The position numbers and the translations under genes were made by a program. From NCBI GenBank assembly GCA_028673005.1, contig CM054116.1:130673547-130737546 (forward strand): 64,000 nucleotides of DNA, in the 5' to 3' direction. This DNA is from Tanypteryx hageni (lineage: Eukaryota; Arthropoda; Insecta; Odonata; Petaluridae). Below the pieces are notes generated by a model. That model was not told where the DNA came from and ran no database searches. It saw nothing but the letters and a program-made list of their open reading frames with translations. Positions 34,846-45,870 of this stretch are shown one piece after another; position 1 is the stretch's first letter; every line of letters begins with the position of its first letter.

Positions 34846-37800
34846 CAAGGGCGGATAAAGAAACCTCCAAAGGGGGGCGATTAGGTACTATTTTCCTCGT
34901 AAATAGGAAAATTTTCAAATACAACTCCCTATATTTGTCAAAATTATATTTAAGACTTTTTAAAGATCTTATCACAAGAAATAATAGTATAGTATATTTT
35001 CTATCATAAAACCTATTTTAGGTGAAATATATTTTGAAAACCACGCATACATTGACCTCCCTTATAATAATCCATATTTTGCGAAAACAAGACTTATGTT
35101 TCGCATAATGTAAAAAAGAAAAAAAAAAGATTTAAATCGGTTATCTGTGACATTTTATTGACTTTGTATAGCACTTCTTAACATTTATTTTAAAAATCAC
35201 AATAAAAAATCAAGTCGTCAATTGCCAGAATTAGAAAAACGATCTAAAATCTCTATCGGGTCAAGATGAATATCTTGATGTATATGGAGTAACGCCAAAC
35301 CCACAAGTCTTTCTTCACTCATTCTGTTCCGCAACCAAGTTTTTAATCGTCGCAAAGCCGAGAAGCTGCGTTCAGAGCTAGCAACACTTATAGGAAGAGT
35401 GAGTAAAATTTTAAATAAAATTTTGCAATTTGGATAAATTTCCTCGTCGCACATACTGAAAACTTCACAGGCACTCATGTCCGTTTTATTGTTATTGCAC
35501 TTTCATTCACGTTCCCATTTGGGTTTTCACATTATTAATTCGCTTAGAAAAATAGTAAAGGAATTTGAAATAATGGAAACATTCAAAAAGTAAGAATATT
35601 TTTCCCATAATGACGTTGCAGTATTATCTAACTCAATTTGATCCAAACACAATAGTTGTTTCGGTAATATATTTCCCAAATTAAATGCCTTCAGTGTATC
35701 ATCACAAAAACGGCTTCGAAAATCAACTAGGAGAGTATCAATCATTGGGATAAGTACACTACGTCAATAGTATTCCACGGCGGTTTCCGAACAGTTAATT
35801 CATCTTGATGCATATCAGGGCTTAATGAGCTTTAATTGCAAAATATCTGCAAATTCATTAGCGCTTTTCCAAATTCTATTAAATACTTCGTCAACCCTTT
35901 TCCTTTCACAATCTAATAAGCAAATGATGTCCTCAATGCGATTCTTTTTGTAATGACTTACTAACCAGAAGTTTTAGGAATAAATAAAAGTAATGTATTT
36001 CATCGAAACAATAAATTCACTTGTCATGAGATTATTGAGAAGTAAATCTGCCTTTGTTGAAGATGTCCTTTCATCCCAATTACTGATATTGCTCAAAACC
36101 TTGGTAATTGTGGAAAATATTTCTCAAACATAAACAAGCATTATGCCTTTCTACCCAGCGTGTATCGCACGCGCTACTTAATTCCTCACCCATTTCTCTC
36201 TTTAAAAGAAAACTTCTCTTAGCAGACAAATGATAAAAATTAATAACCTCGCCCATTAATTCAAAACATTTTCTAATTGCCCTAATTTCGGACGATTTCG
36301 ACAAAGTCAAGTTCAATGAATGGCTTTGGCAAGAAAATCTAACCGCATGAGGAGAAACCTTACGGATTTCTGAAGCAGCACCACGCTGCTCACGGCAGTT
36401 GTCGGTGCAAATACCAACACAGTTTTTCATTTCAAGATTATTTTTTACTAATAACTGAACAACTGATTTTCCTAGCACATTCCCCCCTCATTTAGGTTCT
36501 AGGTCTTGTCTAATTCCTGATGTGAAATTTTCATCGTGCAAATCCACAAAACCAATGAAATCTTCCCTAATTTTATTTTCATAAACATACCTAATAACAA
36601 GGCTTAATTGTGACACCATAGTTATATCAGTAGTTTCGTCAAATAAAGGAATAATATTTTCCTTCCCTCACAAAGTTTAGGATTTTTTCCAAAATTTCAT
36701 CGCCGCAACAACCAATAATCGAGTTCTGAGTCGTTTTTGAAATGTATGTGGTATTCGCGCTAGAGGATTTCAGATGATTTCAAGATCCTGGTCACCACCT
36801 CGGATACGTAGTTTTATTATAGCGCGAAAGTTTCTCTCATTCGTAATGCTTTCACTGTTCTCAGGCCTGTCTGAAAAATTACCGTCATCCATATGGCCTC
36901 GAAATTTTGTCTACCTAGAGCGATGATCGTGTCAATAATAGGCAAAAGACGCTTTCGATTCTCTTGAACTTGCTCCAGTCTCCCTGAAATTAACATGTTT
37001 TGAATTTCAGTTTGGGGCTTGCCAAAGTTCCTTAAAAACATTTTTGCCGATTCCACAGAGCTATTATGATAAGCATTGCCTTGGTGTTTTTCAAAAACAC
37101 CATCCTTACCCAATAATTTTGAAAATGCAGTAAGCAGCTTTGAAACTAATACCCCGGTCTGAGTTTTACATTTAATTGAACCAACAGTTGTAGGAGCGAA
37201 CAAGGAACAATATTTACAGTAAATTCTCTGCTTTATTAGGGAATATACTACCCAGGTGAATCTATCTATGTGAGTTTGATTGAGGTATCTCTTTTCAACT
37301 TTGCCGTTCTTTTGATGCTCAGAAAAAGGAAAGACATAATTTTTAGGTGGACAAAACGGATTTTCTAAAAGTTTTTCTTTGTTAAATTATCTAATTTTCC
37401 TCCAGGGTAAATACCGACATCATTCTTCACCGTTGCACTACCATCACTAATATAATATTCGATATCTATCGAATGAACCTATGAAATAACTGAACTGTTA
37501 TCTTCATAAGCGTATATATCTCTCTTCAAGGAGTCGACAGGTAGTAGTGTAGACACTGAAATTTCCACTTCTTGATTGCTCGAATTTATTATTGAATCTT
37601 TTTCTGAAGAATTGAGGTAAAAATGCAACGTTTTCTGGCGCTTTTGTCTGTTTGATTTCATTTTAATCAAGGTATAACCGAAAATGTTCAAATAATGATT
37701 CACGTTAATAATACACAAAATTTTACTATACATCTTCAATGCTGAATGAAGTATAATACTATGACTAAATATATAAATTCCCTTTTAAAGATAAATTCCA

Positions 37801-38958
37801 CGGAATAATTTTTAAAATAATAATATTTTTATCAGACATTGATTGTTGCATTTTTAGTGCTTTGAATTCGAATATAGAGAAAATAAACAATAAGAATTTC
37901 GTAAGAAATCACTTACAGATAATTGTAGAATTCTTCCGCTGCATGTTCGTCGACTATCTCCAAAGAAGAAATAATCACTCTTGAAGTGATGGTATTTCGA
38001 ATACTTGTAGAACTGCTGCTGTAATACTAAATTGTGGGACACGATGAAACGCAAAACCTGATTGTCTGTATCGACTATATACTTCTGCGACACTTTCAAC
38101 TTATAGAACTTCTCCGACAAACTATCACACACGCGCTAGCGAATCACTGAATGAATGATTTTAAAACGCTCGTAAGCTCTTGAAAACAATGACGGGAAAA
38201 TTCAAGATAGAGAAAGGTCCCTTGTAAAGGATTTTGGAGAGATGGAAGAGCTCAAAAGTGAGGAAGCACTCTCAGCAAACGGGAGGGGGGAGTAAATTCC
38301 AAAATGTGTATTTAGAAATATCATCGTAGTCCTTTTTGGGTAAACTCAAGAAGAGACATCTAAAAAGCTTCTTAAATTATAGTCATTCGTATGAACAAAA
38401 CGAACCGACACCAGTGAATGATGGTGGAAGGAGAACCAAGGCATAAACCGATGGCTTTGTTTCATTCTTTTACCGGCACCTAGCCGATAGCGTAGGTCGT
38501 TAACATGGCCATCGGCCTAACTCGCGGTTCAAAAGAGAGAGGATTCATATGATACTATCTTTACTGCACCCGGTGCGAGGGTTCTCCAAAAAGCTACGCG
38601 CCCGGAGTGCGCACATAGAGCGCATTAGAAGGCAATGTCCCTCGTGGGTAGGTTCCTTCCCCTTCATTCGTCATTCGTTGAAAATCCTGGGAATCCCATT
38701 CACCTCCCCACCATCCCAATTAGCAAGTTTCAGCACCGCCCAGGGTGACACTATCTCCTACGGGCCCTTTTTGCTAGGACAATACGTCGGCAGCGACATA
38801 AAGACAAGAAGCATGGGAAATTTCGAAGAAGAATCTATTCAATAACCTAAGCCTACTGAAGAAACCATCCCGCCACCTGACAGCCTGATTATTCTCTTGT
38901 CTCAGAGAGTATCCAAGGGGGGGGGGGCGATCGCCTCCCCCCCCTGGATCCGCGCATG
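34846..38958 (-). mobile_element. hAT transposon (ZMYM1-like type), 4.1 kb, decayed
   Basis: Both ends and the target duplication are visible. CATCAAGC lies immediately outside each end (34838-34845 and 38959-38966). The left end CAAGGGCGGATAAAG matches the reverse complement of the right end, CATGCGCGGATCCAG, at 11 of 15 positions. An 8-bp duplication is the hallmark of hAT elements. The transposase lies on the minus strand (35218-37661). The region from 37740 to the right end is presumably the 5' leader and carries only unrecognised frames. The right end includes an 11-G run followed by GCGATCGCCTCC and a C run, making a local palindrome. Confidence 0.8.
35218..37661 (-). pseudogene. hAT-family transposase (TTF-type zinc finger / DUF4371 / dimerisation domain), broken
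   Basis: Reading from the ATG at 37661 (MKSNRQKRQKTLHFYLN), several fragments follow in order. 37203-36817 begins inside a TTF-type zinc-finger region and runs into DUF4371-like sequence (YHNSSVESAKMFL, LEQVQENRKRLLPIIDTI). 36478-36080 has the mid-domain signature with CTDNC and CQSHSLNLTLS, a counterpart of the hAT CAxHxLNL motif, and the DTRW motif. 35745-35527 carries a further segment. 35478-35218 is the C-terminal hAT dimerisation domain (LLTLPISVASSERSFSALRR, MSEERLVGLALLHIHQD). Stops and frameshifts separate the fragments, so no product is expected. Similarity is to ZMYM1-like proteins, themselves hAT-derived. The enzyme would have bound the terminal repeats and inserted at 8-bp targets. 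Confidence 0.8.
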
Positions 38959-38966
38959 CATCAAGC

Positions 38967-39070
38967 CCTCATTAGAGTCACTATTTTGTTGATCTCTTTT
39001 TGACTAAAATATTTTAAAGAGCTTTCCGTGTTGTAAAGTTTTTGGCATACACGCATTTATCTAAGTGACT
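38967..39070. other. Short spacer between the hAT and Tigger elements
   Basis: About 100 bp of AT-rich host or older repeat sequence separates the hAT target duplication from the TA target of the next element. The two insertions are therefore adjacent and not nested. Confidence 0.6.
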
Positions 39071-39450
39071 TACCGTATGTTTACGTGTACCACGCGCACT
39101 CGTGTAAGACGCGCACCCCGTTTTTTGAGCATCAAGATATAGGGAAAAAATAATTTGCGAAAAAATCGGCAAAGAATTAAAAAACTTTATAACAAAGCAA
39201 AAACATTTATTATTTAAGAATCTTTGGAAAGGAACAACAAATTTTCCGAAGAAATTAAAATATTTACGATTGCGTCAATTTATTGTCACTAAAAACGTCT
39301 GATGAATAGCGAAATTAGCTGTCACTGTCTGGTCAATTTTGAGATTTCCCCGGTGGTAGAAGATATTATATGCGATTTAGAAATGAAACAAATCGATATA
39401 AACGCAGAAGAATATATAAATATATTTAAGAAAGCTTTTTATACTGACTT

Positions 39451-40699
39451 TTAATCTTCGTCACTCATGCTATCAACATTTTCGGCGGAACTCGCGCCTT
39501 CCTCCTCGCTAGTTTTCCAAACAATGCTGTCTTCGCTACCGTCCGATTTATTTGTGATGCAGCATTTCTTGAAGCTTTTAACTATCACCTCCTCTTCAAT
39601 TAGGTTTCAAGATGTGATGATCCATTCGCATATCTGCTTCAATCCTGGATTCCTTATCCTACCCGTCGGTGTAGTTTCATGAACAGTACTCGCCATCCAT
39701 TCCGTGTATTGACTCTTCATATGATTTTTGAAAGGGCGACTGATGCAAACATCCAGTGGTTGAAGCACGGACGTAATTCCTGCTGGAATGATCACCTGGT
39801 CAGTTTTTCTCTTTTTAAGGTTTTCCTTCACGTCTTCAGTCAGGTGGCCACGAAAACTGTCCAGCAACAACATATTGGGGAGATTGAGAAGGGCACCTGA
39901 ACGACATTCCCACACACACTTTATCCAGTCTAAAACTAGATCACTGTTCATCCAACCCTTTTCATGTGCCATTACTAAAATTTCTGCTGGGAACTTTTCA
40001 TTTTTCGGAAGAGTTTTTCTTTTGAATATGACGTATGGTGGTAGTTTCTTTTCGTCCGCCGACACTGCAAGCATGACAGTGAATCGTTGTTTTTCTCCTC
40101 CACCAGTGATCACTTGAACTGTTTTTGTACCCATATCAGCAACTGTCGTATCACATGGCATTTAGAAATACACAGGTGTTTGATCAGCGTTTCCTATTTG
40201 GCCTAATAAGTATAAGTACTTCTCTCGCAGGCGTATAATATATCGCTGAAAACTTAACAGTTTCTCCTCATAAGTTTCGGGGAGGCGTTGAGAAATCGTT
40301 ATCCTCCTTATCGAAAGGCCATTCCGACGAAAAACTTATGCGCCCACCCCTTGCTAGCTTTAAACTCAGCTTGACTATCACCTAACTCTCTGGCTATCTG
40401 TAGCGCTTTTATGACACACATTTCTGTCGACACTGCATAGCCAAATTGAATTGCCGTCTATCCCTTATGTACTCGGATATCTGTTCTTCTATGACAGAAT
40501 ATCTGGCGGATTTTCCCCTAAAGGCTCTTCTGTTCCTGTTTGTAATGAGAAGTTTATCCATTTTCTTCCTCCAATCCCTTAAGCATGATTCTGACACATA
40601 CTTTCGTCCTGCAGCACGGTTTCCTATATCTTTTGCATCTCTAATCACTTTCAGCTTTTCGCTTGCAGTAAAAGATCGCAATCTTTTATTACTATTCAT
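39451..40699 (-). pseudogene. pogo/Tigger DDE transposase, broken
   Basis: From the ATG at 40699 the N-terminus (MNSNKRLRSFTASEKLKVIR, RAAGRKYVSESCLRDWRKK) is a helix-turn-helix of the CENP-B/Brinker type. A second DNA-binding segment follows (FKASKGWAHKFF, RRNGLSIRRIT). The DDE domain starts with NADQTPVYF (first Asp), then has LPNMLLLDSFRGH (second Asp) and SVLQPLDVCISRPFKNHM (third Asp). The C-terminus is acidic and ends at 39451. Breaks are one frame change near 40435, one near 40330, a TAA at 40162-40164 and a TGA at 39607-39609. The family is typically 420-500 residues, and the span fits. The enzyme would cut and paste the element at TA. Confidence 0.8.
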
Positions 40700-40714
40700 T
40701 TTAGGGGCTATAAG

Positions 40715-41798
40715 TAGGGTAGGGAGTCTCCCGGAATAGGGCAAGATTCCAGAAATTTTCCCGACTCCCGGATATTATCGTAGAGGAATCAGATATAAGA
40801 GAATTGAAAGAGAAAAGAAATTCGCAAAAATGCAGTTCATCGTGACGAACAAAATTTTTCACCAGAAAATAAATTAGAATCCTCACGTTCAAAACTAATT
40901 TGTAGCAAGAGCCAAAACGGATTCAAAAATCGATGATAGGAAAGCGAAATATCATTGATTCATGCGTTCTATGTTTTATGTGCCAAATTCGTACGATTAT
41001 TGTAAATAATTTTAAACTGATAGTAAAAAAATGCTGCACACTTTCCTTTTCCGTAAAATTCTGTTATATCTTATTTCTCAGACGTATTACCCAGTTTATT
41101 AGGAAATTACGAAAAAAATAAATATCTTCTAAACAATACGTTCTACGAAAATTTGTTAAACAAAAATTGTAGAGAATAATATTTTATATAACGTTTATAA
41201 TAAGTAACATATATTCATGAAGATTTTAAATAGTTATTTGCCAAAAACAAAACAATGATAAGAATAAACAACCAATTCCCGTTAACCGATTAACGTTTAT
41301 AATAAGTAACATATATTCATGAAGATTTTAAATAGTTATTTGCCAAAAACAAAACAATGATAAGAATAAACAACCAATTCCCGTTAACCGATTTCAGCCA
41401 AAAATTATAGTAAAAATTACAAATATAAAATTGTGTTGCTCTGACCATTAGTTAATGAGATACAGCGCTCACGAAAAAACTATCACACACATACACACCG
41501 ACATCATTGAGAAAATAGTCAAAACGTGTTCAGGGGACCGTGTATTTCCGTTCAAATCTCGAGCTCGATTTTTTTCACGAAAAAATACTTTGTATGTACT
41601 ACGTATATGGAGAAATTAAAAAATGAAGTTAAGATTCAATATTCGTTATATATTCTCTCATCAATATAAGTATATAAGTTTCATGGTTTGCTTAAGCGTT
41701 TTTTTACATTTGAGAAACATCTCCCGGATTCTCCCGAAATTTCCTACTCATGGAGCGGAAATCTCCCGGAATCAACTCATCACGAGTTGGCAACCCTA
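40715..41798. mobile_element. Nested non-autonomous hAT-like element, 1,084 bp
   Basis: GCTATAAG lies directly outside both ends (40707-40714 and 41799-41806), an exact 8-bp target duplication. The ends are short imperfect inverted repeats: left TAGGGTAGGGA, right (reverse complement) TAGGGTTGCCA. Subterminal TCTCCCGGAAT/GATTCCGGGAGA-type motifs recur on both sides. The AT-rich interior codes for nothing recognisable. An 8-bp duplication fits hAT; family membership is inferred. The insertion point is 7 bp upstream of the Tigger transposase ATG, so it would separate that gene from its promoter. Confidence 0.75.
41189..41392. repeat. Perfect 102-bp tandem duplication
   Basis: The 102 bp from 41189 to 41290 is repeated at once at 41291-41392, and I see no difference between the copies. 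Since the host element is clearly old, identity suggests a recent slippage or replication event, or an assembly artefact. It lies inside the nested hAT-like element. Confidence 0.85.
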
Positions 41799-42342
41799 GC
41801 TATAAGGCAAGAGGAGATAACCTGAATTTGTGGCCACCAGCAATAGCAAATGGTACGCGCACGCACAAACCAAATACGACGTACTGAGTAAAAGGAGTGA
41901 AGGGTGCAAAGGAATCAGGAACAGAGATTTTGTATCTTCTTAGAAAAGACTGTAACTGATACGTATACTGTTTCAGAGGATAGGCATTATCGTTTAGAAA
42001 TTTGATCTGGCAGTGCCAAACATTCAAAAGATAACTACTATGTAAGTACTTGCTTTCAACGTATCGTAAAACCTACTCAATCCAGCTTTTACGTATTCTG
42101 TTTCAATGAAATCGACGAAGTCAGAATTTTATAGCTATTTCATTGGTACTTTTTTCCGGTATTTTAAGTAGTAATCAACACCAACTGCATCATTGTCATA
42201 CCAAAACACGATTTCAGCTAAGTTTGTATAATACATCGTATTTCAATGCCTATGATGAAATACTCGTGTAAGACGCGCACCCAGTTTTATGACGGGGATT
42301 TAAGGGAAAAAATATGAGCGTGGTACACGTGAACATACGATA

Positions 42343-42539
42343 AATATAATTACACAAAAATAAACAATTACGTTTACTTACAGTAAACTATTTTAAATGA
42401 TGATAGCTGCGGTTAGATTGATTTTATTGCCAGTTTTTCGAGTAACTGAAAGATTAGATTAGAAAAATATGCTCCGTCGGAACTTGTCTGACAGATAAAC
42501 GTAGGAGGCAAGGGCATTTACCTCCTCCATCAGCTCAAC
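42343..42539. other. Short AT-rich spacer
   Basis: Nothing supportable between the Tigger element and the following CT-rich island. Confidence 0.4.
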
Positions 42540-43170
42540 GCTTCTATAATCAGCCAAATGTAACTCCGCTCCAGATCGATCCACGTACGAGACCTCCGCG
42601 CGCTGCACATTAAGGAATCGCTCTTCCGCTTATTCTCCAAACGCAGTCACTCCCACCGCCGCTACTTATCATTCACATAAGCCCTTCGCCATTTTTTTCT
42701 TGGAATAATACTTCCAAACGGATTAATTCACTGATAAAACAGCCATTCCCTTTCCGCTACTACTTTGGTTACCGTCCATCTTCTTCCAATTACCTTTCTA
42801 AACCTCAATCACTCTCTTACCCGTTCCCTTTGCACTTGCACTCACTCCTTACTATCTCCACTTCCCATATGTCTGTTCTCTCTCCCTCTCTTCTTTCCCA
42901 GCCCTTCTCTTTCTCTTCCTCATCACATTCCCATTTTCTCCTTTTTCCCGCTCCATCGCTTCTTCTCCCTTTTCTTCCCTCGGTATATTCTTCTTCCGTT
43001 AGCCATCATTCCCATGATCTCAATCCCCCGCCGCACTCTTCCAGTGTGAACGTGCCACGCATGCTGACGACGTTGATCCTTTCATTGCACAAAAGAACCG
43101 AGAATGATAAAAAAGCTCTGCATCTCTTCATCACACGCCCTCTCGATTGATCCGCCGGACGAGGGCTAAG
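42540..43170. other. CT-rich island
   Basis: Pyrimidine-rich on the plus strand (42780-43040) with serine/leucine/proline frames only. A GC patch lies near 43130-43165. No gene recognised. Confidence 0.5.
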
Positions 43171-44080
43171 GGGATACGTAGAATGCTTGCATACAATAAC
43201 ACGCCAGACGCATTTTCTGAACACGCAGAGCGGTTACATTTTATTAGGTCATCGCCTACGCGGACTAGAAATGATGGCTTATAGAATATCAGATAAACTG
43301 CCTATAGCCAATGCCTCTGAAGTAATCAAGAAGTCCAATTGATAATTTAGATATCTCCAACAACCATAAAAACTTTGAAAAATTTCCACAAGGATTTCTG
43401 AGAAAGAATTAATAAAGTATGGCGATATTAATAAATGCATAAATAAGGCAATTACATATTTTAAAAAGTGTGTATTTATCTATGTTGTGTGTCAAAAGCA
43501 TAACTAAAGGGACGAGAAAATTATATATACATGAGTGGGAGAGAGAAATAATGAAGTATTAAGAATAGGAAAGAAGAGAATGATAATTCAACTGATTTGA
43601 TGTAGCAAGGAAATTAGTTGGGGAATTTCGCGAGGAGAGACTGCGTGATCAAAGATGTCAATGAAGGGAATTTTATATAAGAAAGAAGAAGAGATAAAGG
43701 AATTCAGCTATTAGAGAAAAATAAGAGAAATGTGCGATGTCAAGAAATTAAAATTTTTTGGGGGAAAGAAAAATGTGGAGTTCCCCGCTTGACCTTTAAT
43801 AACTGTTCCGTCTCTGAACGGTTAGGAAAAAAATTCTACATAAGTATCATCTGAATAGGAGAGTAAAGCACCTTCATTTATCTTTAACATGCATCAGCGT
43901 TCTCATCTCATCGTCTTTTAAAGGAGATAGCTTTGAATTGTTCCAGCATTTCTTAGCAGTTTTCTAGTTCAAAGACTTCTTAGTTTGGTAATAAAACAAA
44001 GCACAGGCGGATGTTTGGTTTTCGAGGATTCCTAATGATTTTTCTTAATGCATAGTTTCTGAACAAGCAGAGTTTCAGAT
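43171..44080. other. AT-rich non-coding stretch
   Basis: Purine-leaning AT-rich sequence. I see no coding frame or element end. Confidence 0.45.
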
Positions 44081-44087
44081 TGCGAGA

Positions 44088-44252
44088 GGCCTTGGTAGAA
44101 GGATGGCTAGCGTGTCTATCTCCCAATACAAGGGTCGCGGGTTCGAATCCTGCCGAGGACATGATTGTATGTGCTTGTCATAAATCTATTATAACACATG
44201 TATTTGGGAAATCTGTTTGTGTTAAATAAATGATTACTATTATTAATACCCG
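44088..44252 (+). mobile_element. tRNA-derived SINE, copy 4
   Basis: The head at 44088-44160 closely matches copy 1 (8750-8822): GGCCTTGGTAGA, GGCTAGCGTGTCT, CTCCCAATA, then GGGTCGCGGGTTCGAATCCT and GCCGAGGACATG. The B box is perfect. A body of about 90 bp ends in a TTACTATTATTAAT tail. The antisense frame with SAGFEPATL is the usual spurious peptide that such tRNA heads produce in gene predictions. Target duplications are not clear. Confidence 0.75.
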
Positions 44253-44529
44253 TATTCGGAATTCACATGTGGAATTGGAATTTATTTGGGAGAAATAAAT
44301 TCCCTGGGGCATCTTGCGTATCTACGAGTGCCTACTTTCCTTTGGCCAATAATATTACGTCGATGCGGTACTTACGGGTATATTTAGAGCGAGACTTTAG
44401 GCCCCCTTCAGCTTCCGTTTCCCCGTTTAAGCACCCTTACATAGTAAAATCCAATTATTCTCAACTATAAAGATGTTTTTTCTTTCTTTACTTACCGTCA
44501 AACAGAACATGTCGGTCGGGCACGTTTGA
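44253..44529. other. Unremarkable spacer
   Basis: Mixed-composition sequence, with a 67-codon frame (44267-44470) of no known family. Confidence 0.35.
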
Positions 44530-45400
44530 CATATTTTCTCATTCCCTAGGATAACGAATGGAATACTGCGAGGAGAGCGATAGGAAGAGTAGAGTGAGGA
44601 GGTTGGAGAGGAGGAAGGAGGGGGATAGAGTGGAGTGTATAGTAAGGGGGAAGGGGTTAAGGAGCGTCGGGGGAGGGGGTGGGGGACAGGGAGAAGGATG
44701 GCCTCGTGCGAGTGGTTTTTAAGGAAAATGGCGGTTTGGGTGATGGAGAGGAAAGAGAGGAAGGGTGGTGGTCGGGTGATGAATGAAAGAGGGACGTGTG
44801 AGAATGTCGGGGGCGCGTCGAAGGGGACCTTTGAGGGATAAGCGGTGGAATGGCTCAAAGGTTTGAAGTATTTTCGGTCAGAGAAATGAATTATGGGGAG
44901 AGAAAGCGAAGAGAGGTGGTCGAGTGGGATGGGTGGGTGATCGCGAGGGAGGGAGACTAAGGAATGCAAAGGCATGAGAATGGGGGAGAAGTGGGGGCGG
45001 CAAAGATTGGGGAAAACGCTAATTTACCTTGAAAGAAAGGATTGAAATGGGCAGTGATGCAGAGGAGGTGATGCCAGCGCTAATGGAAGGGTTAAAGGTA
45101 TAGAAAGGATATCTAGTTTAAAGTGCAGGATCGGAAAGAAAGTGGAACATTGTAGTGTGGAGTTTGTGAAAGGAAGAGAAGGATGTCAGATGGCGCATAA
45201 TGGAAGAAAATTGTTACATTCAGAGGAGATAAGGGAAGGCCGAAATGTGAGTGAGGCAGAAGCGTAGGGGAGTATAGAATTGGAATAGGAAAGGTGAAAG
45301 TGAGGCGAGTTGCGCGGCGAGCAACGTGAATAGGTTCAGGTAGCACGCGACGGATGGAGAGACGCAACAAAGTTTAGGGGCAAGTGTCTTCTCGTTGCAG
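44530..45400. other. GA-rich island
   Basis: Purine-rich on the plus strand, with many GGGGGA and GGAGAG runs (44580-44700, 44895-45000). The 182-codon minus frame (44427-44975) is proline/serine/leucine low complexity and is rejected as a gene. Confidence 0.5.
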
Positions 45401-45870
45401 GGATTTCACTTAAAGAATCTCTTATTTTATAACTCCATTAACGATTCCCTCTTAATATCAAGCAAAAGATTTCGTATAAGAGCTTTATACGTTATTATTC
45501 GCTCATATTTTACGCTTTGTGAGAGATGAGTGTCGTTATCCTAGTTTACGTCTCATAAAAAACGAAAAATTCGTAGTGTCGTGAATAACTTGCGAGTAAT
45601 TTGAAACCTGAATTTTAAATAAACCACTTTCCACATGGCAATGTAGATTAAAGATGGCTGAACACTACAGATTGCGATGCAAAATGTACGACGGACGTAT
45701 CATCAGCGAAAGGAAAATCTGACTTCAGTCAATTAATGCTTTACCTAAAGACTTTTAAAAGAGAACTCGTCCATTGGCCATAATTACCTCGAGTACCTAT
45801 ATTCTCGATATTCCCTTCTTACTACGTCCTTGCTTGTGAGTCTCCATCAATTCATTATAACTCGGGTAAC
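45401..45870. other. AT-rich non-coding stretch
   Basis: I see nothing supportable until the TIR element that begins at 45871. Confidence 0.4.

Larger units (their letters stand above)
39073..42340 (-). mobile_element. pogo/Tigger-type transposon, 3.27 kb with a nested insertion
   Basis: TA flanks both ends (39071-39072, 42341-42342). The terminal inverted repeats are CCGTATGTTTACGTGTACCA on the left and, as reverse complement, TCGTATGTTCACGTGTACCA on the right (18 of 20 identical). A TA target is the mark of the Tc1/mariner/pogo superfamily. The transposase is on the minus strand (40699-39451). Without the nested 1,084-bp element and its 8-bp duplication the unit would be about 2.18 kb, normal for Tigger. 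A subterminal motif (CTCGTGTAAGACGCGCACCC) occurs near both ends in the same direction, which is unusual beside inverted termini. Confidence 0.85.

Noticed and set aside
44427..44975. 182-codon minus-strand open frame
   Set aside because: Proline/serine/leucine-rich product of a GA-rich island, with no recognisable motif.
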